Source: an uncultured Clostridium sp. (GTDB taxonomy: Bacteria; Bacillota_A; Clostridia; Lachnospirales; Lachnospiraceae). Taken from it: a stretch of DNA of 8,392 nt. Under the pieces are notes generated by a model. It had not been told where the DNA came from. It was given only the letters and a program-made list of their open reading frames with translations, and ran no database searches. The stretch covers positions 1 through 8,392 of the forward strand of contig CAMAMD010000055.1 in the NCBI GenBank assembly GCA_945836785.1, given 5' to 3'. Positions 6,538 to 8,392 of the stretch are shown here, in pieces. Position 1 is the stretch's first letter, and every line of letters begins with the position of its first letter. The position numbers and the translations under genes are program-made.

Positions 6538-6732
6538 TTAAAAATTAAACAGCTTGTTAATATCCTGAAAAAGCTGATATACATACGGAACAATCCACGA
6601 AAGTACAATCAGCAGTCCTGCCAGACTGACCAGATATGCCTGATCATCCCTGCCCGAATGTTTTAAAATCTGATTCAATAGGGAAACAATAATACCAACA
6701 GCACCTATTTTAAATATGAGCTGTATTGTCAA
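6538..6732 (-). CDS. spoIIIAC: Stage III sporulation protein AC (SpoIIIAC)
   Basis: A 64-residue membrane protein with two helices (about 5-22 and 33-53) joined by the polar turn LKHSGRDDQAY, typical of SpoIIIAC (about 65-68 residues). It starts with TTG at 6730-6732: AGGGGAG (6741-6747) lies eight bases upstream, no ATG occurs in frame nearby, and the resulting N-terminus (M-TIQLIFKIGAVGIIVSLLN) fits the family from residue 1. The second helix (LAGLLIVLSWIVPYVYQLF) is well conserved. It belongs to the membrane core of the SpoIIIA complex and is related in sequence to SpoIIIAD, the next gene. The weak start codon may lower its yield relative to the rest. Confidence 0.93.
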   Translation of the reverse strand: MTIQLIFKIGAVGIIVSLLNQILKHSGRDDQAYLVSLAGLLIVLSWIVPYVYQLFQDINKLFNF

Positions 6733-6768
6733 AAAAATCTCTCCCCTCTATGAATTTACAATCACTTA

Positions 6769-7272
6769 CTACAGCAACATGATAACGAGTAAAATGCCTC
6801 CCAATGTTGCTAATATCACGGAAAGTTTCATTTTGTTTCCGAGTTCCTGCTCTGCATGTAACATACACATATGTATCTGCTCGCACTCCAGGGCAAATCC
6901 CCGCTCCTGTGTCTCTATATCAAGATATCCCAGGCATCTTCCGACTGCCTTGACCAGATCCATATCATTTCTTGTCAAATGTGATATTTGATACAATCTT
7001 TTCAGAGAAGCATTCCAAAGAGAAATAAACCTGTCCGTCTCCTGTTCTGTTTCCGCAAATCCTTTATCTGCATCATAAGCTTCAGTATACAAATCCGAAT
7101 GCAGAGATAACATCCATTCCGAAAAAGGTTGTCCACATCGATCTGCAGTGTTTTTACAGGCTTCATACAAAATCGCATGATGATAACGGATTTCTCCTTC
7201 CAAAATATGGATTGTCCGCTCCAACTCTCTCAGCTCGTAGACTCGTTTCCGCATAGCCAATGCCAGATGCAT
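6769..7272 (-). CDS. spoIIIAB: Stage III sporulation protein AB (SpoIIIAB); N-terminus has no ordinary start codon
   Basis: From ATG 7272 the frame gives 167 residues: an Arg/Glu-rich helix (RKRVYELRELERTIHILEGE), the family signature GEIRYHHAILYEAC, a central helical domain (WNASLKRLYQISHLT, LVKAVGRCLGYLD) and a C-terminal membrane helix (MKLSVILATLGGILLVIMLL). Homologues also have an N-terminal membrane helix beginning like MLKLLGAV. The matching peptide exists here just upstream in the same frame (KLAGAVCVIVAGFCLG, 7273-7320), but the frame runs back to a TGA at 7348-7350 without any ATG, GTG or TTG. The true start is therefore unclear: AUA 7344, a frameshift entry, or a truncated protein from 7272, which lacks any ribosome binding site. 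SpoIIIAB resembles type II secretion F-family proteins and probably works with the SpoIIIAA ATPase at the membrane. Identity is secure; the start is not. Confidence 0.88.
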   Translation of the reverse strand: MHLALAMRKRVYELRELERTIHILEGEIRYHHAILYEACKNTADRCGQPFSEWMLSLHSDLYTEAYDADKGFAETEQETDRFISLWNASLKRLYQISHLTRNDMDLVKAVGRCLGYLDIETQERGFALECEQIHMCMLHAEQELGNKMKLSVILATLGGILLVIMLL

Positions 7273-7313
7273 GCCCAGACAGAAGCCGGCAACAATAACG
7301 CAAACCGCACCGG

Positions 7314-8276
7314 CTAATTTGCAATACTCAAAGAATGAAGGTATAGCTCATTACCCCTCTCATCAAAGATACTCTCTACTGTTCCAATCCCCTGACTCTG
7401 CCCCAACACAATATATCTGTCAAACACTTTTTCCTCCACCAATTTTCGAAGAACCGGCTTCGTCCTGATATCGTCAATGGAATTGCCATGCACAGTTGCC
7501 AAAATACCACACCCACAATTAATCACATAGGATATTGCCTCAATATCAGCTCTGCTGCCTATCTCATCCACAGCAATAACCTTCGGATTCATAGACCGAA
7601 GCAACATAAGCATCCCTTCCGCTTTCGGACAGCAATCCAGAATATCCGTTCTAAGCCCCACGTCATTTTGCGGGACTCCCATATAACATGCAGCAATCTC
7701 CGATCTCTCATCTACAACACCTACATTCATCCCTCTGCAATAACTGTTTCCATCTGATATCAACCGGATAATGTCTCTCAGCATTGTAGTTTTTCCACAC
7801 CCCGGTGGTGATATAATTAAAGTATGTAACACCCGTCCGTCACGGATTATGTATGGTAAAATACTTGTCGCACACCCTTTCATCTGATGGGCAAACCGAA
7901 TGTTAATAAATGATATATGTTTCACGCTTTTAATTCTCCCCTGTTCTAATACAACCTGTCCCGCAAGGCCAACACGATGTCCTCCCCGCACAGTAATAAA
8001 CCCCTGCCGTACCTCATCTTCATATGCATAAAGTGAATAATCCGACACCATATCAATTGTGCACTTTATATCTGCAGCGGTTACCCGGTAAGCAGACGCC
8101 CGTTCCGTAGTCAATCCCTTTATCTCACTCAAAAAGAAATCACCCTCGGAAAAAGCCAAAATTATAGGTTCATTAATTCTCAGTCTAAGCTCAATCAAAT
8201 CTGTATAATCTATATCCGTTTTACTTAGAATACATCTGATACACGGAGATAACAGCCTCAATATAATATTTCTCAC
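7314..8276 (-). CDS. spoIIIAA: Stage III sporulation protein AA (SpoIIIAA), secretion-type ATPase
   Basis: A 320-residue ATPase related to type II/IV secretion and pilus ATPases, thought to power the SpoIIIA channel from the mother-cell cytoplasm. N-terminal domain: MRNIILRLLSPCIRCIL, then LIELRLRINEPIIL and the GFITVRGGHRVGLAGQVV block. ATPase domain: Walker A SPPGCGKTT (146-154, K152), acidic VVDERSEIA (about 177-185), Walker B VIAVDEIG (D227, E228) and TVHG (H253). All key residues are present. I chose GTG 8276, because AGGGGT lies six bases upstream and the protein then starts like its homologues. The open frame reaches a TTG at 8315, but that TTG sits between the -35 and -10 boxes of the predicted promoter. 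The end overlaps the frame that encodes the SpoIIIAB N-terminus. Confidence 0.95.
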   Translation of the reverse strand: MRNIILRLLSPCIRCILSKTDIDYTDLIELRLRINEPIILAFSEGDFFLSEIKGLTTERASAYRVTAADIKCTIDMVSDYSLYAYEDEVRQGFITVRGGHRVGLAGQVVLEQGRIKSVKHISFINIRFAHQMKGCATSILPYIIRDGRVLHTLIISPPGCGKTTMLRDIIRLISDGNSYCRGMNVGVVDERSEIAACYMGVPQNDVGLRTDILDCCPKAEGMLMLLRSMNPKVIAVDEIGSRADIEAISYVINCGCGILATVHGNSIDDIRTKPVLRKLVEEKVFDRYIVLGQSQGIGTVESIFDERGNELYLHSLSIAN

Positions 8277-8294
8277 GATTTCACCCCTAGAGTA

Positions 8295-8324
8295 TATATA
8301 TGCACCTCTATTCAAAATATGAAC
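8295..8324 (-). promoter_or_regulatory. Predicted sigma-E promoter of the spoIIIA operon
   Basis: On the minus strand, GTTCATATT (8316-8324) resembles the sigma-E -35 element and CATATATA (8295-8302) the sigma-E -10 element (CATACAAT-like), separated by 13 bases. spoIIIA is a known sigma-E (mother-cell) operon in B. subtilis. A start just downstream of the -10 would leave a leader of only about 10-15 bases before GTG 8276, just enough for the AGGGGTGA ribosome binding site. The -10 box is AT-rich and imperfect, so this is a good prediction rather than proof. Confidence 0.68.
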
Positions 8325-8326
8325 TT

Positions 8327-8354
8327 AAAAACACATATCCTTCGGAATTTATGT
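8327..8354 (-). terminator. Possible weak intrinsic terminator of the gene upstream of the window
   Basis: Minus-strand ACATA-AAT-TCC-GAA-GGA-TATGT can fold into a hairpin of 5 + 3 pairs with a three-base bulge, followed within two bases by TTTTT. It lies just before the spoIIIA promoter, where the transcript of an upstream gene (often efp in related genomes, not visible here) should stop. The stem is weak and AT-rich, so confidence is low. The remaining bases to 8392 show no gene. Confidence 0.35.
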
Positions 8355-8392
8355 AAAGAATATTACCTCAGATAAAAAACAGTTGAAAAATA

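Noticed and set aside
6769..7350. spoIIIAB as a decayed pseudogene
   Set aside because: The whole body including both conserved helical regions and the C-terminal membrane segment is intact; only the start is unclear, so I kept it as a CDS and flagged the start.

Overview
The window reads as ordinary chromosomal DNA of an endospore-forming, low-GC Clostridia, most likely Lachnospiraceae. This rests on a complete spoIIIA operon, clostridial-type NusB, XseA and IspA sequences, and AT-rich DNA with purine-rich ribosome binding sites. Every gene lies on the minus strand, so transcription runs from high to low coordinates. Genes are packed almost end to end and no stretch over 300 bases lacks a gene.

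Upstream part (about 8392 down to 3247): a short non-coding leader holds a possible terminator for the gene outside the window and a sigma-E-like promoter. It is followed by spoIIIAA, AB, AC, AD, AE, AF, AG and AH. These encode the mother-cell side of the SpoIIIA-SpoIIQ 'feeding tube' complex: an ATPase (AA), a protein resembling type II secretion F-family proteins (AB), polytopic membrane proteins (AC, AD, AE), and membrane-anchored ring-building-motif proteins (AF, AG, AH). The complex joins mother cell and forespore after engulfment and supports late forespore development.

Downstream part (about 3246 down to 1): a 77-base gap contains a good vegetative-type promoter with an exact TATAAT box. 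It is followed by a housekeeping cluster: asp23/yqhY, nusB, xseA, xseB, ispA and the first 21 codons of dxs. These cover envelope or lipid homeostasis (Asp23 family), rRNA antitermination (NusB), exonuclease VII (XseA/XseB) and isoprenoid supply (IspA, Dxs). Gene order follows the Bacillus subtilis spoIIIA to dxs region, but accB, accC and folD are absent.

I see no new defence system, mobile element, CRISPR array or RNA gene. The points most worth a second look are: (1) spoIIIAB has no ATG, GTG or TTG in frame before its conserved N-terminal membrane segment; (2) SpoIIIAG is unusually short and seems to lack the insert that builds the large beta-ring in the Bacillus protein; (3) an internal promoter and an inverted repeat sit at the sporulation/housekeeping boundary.
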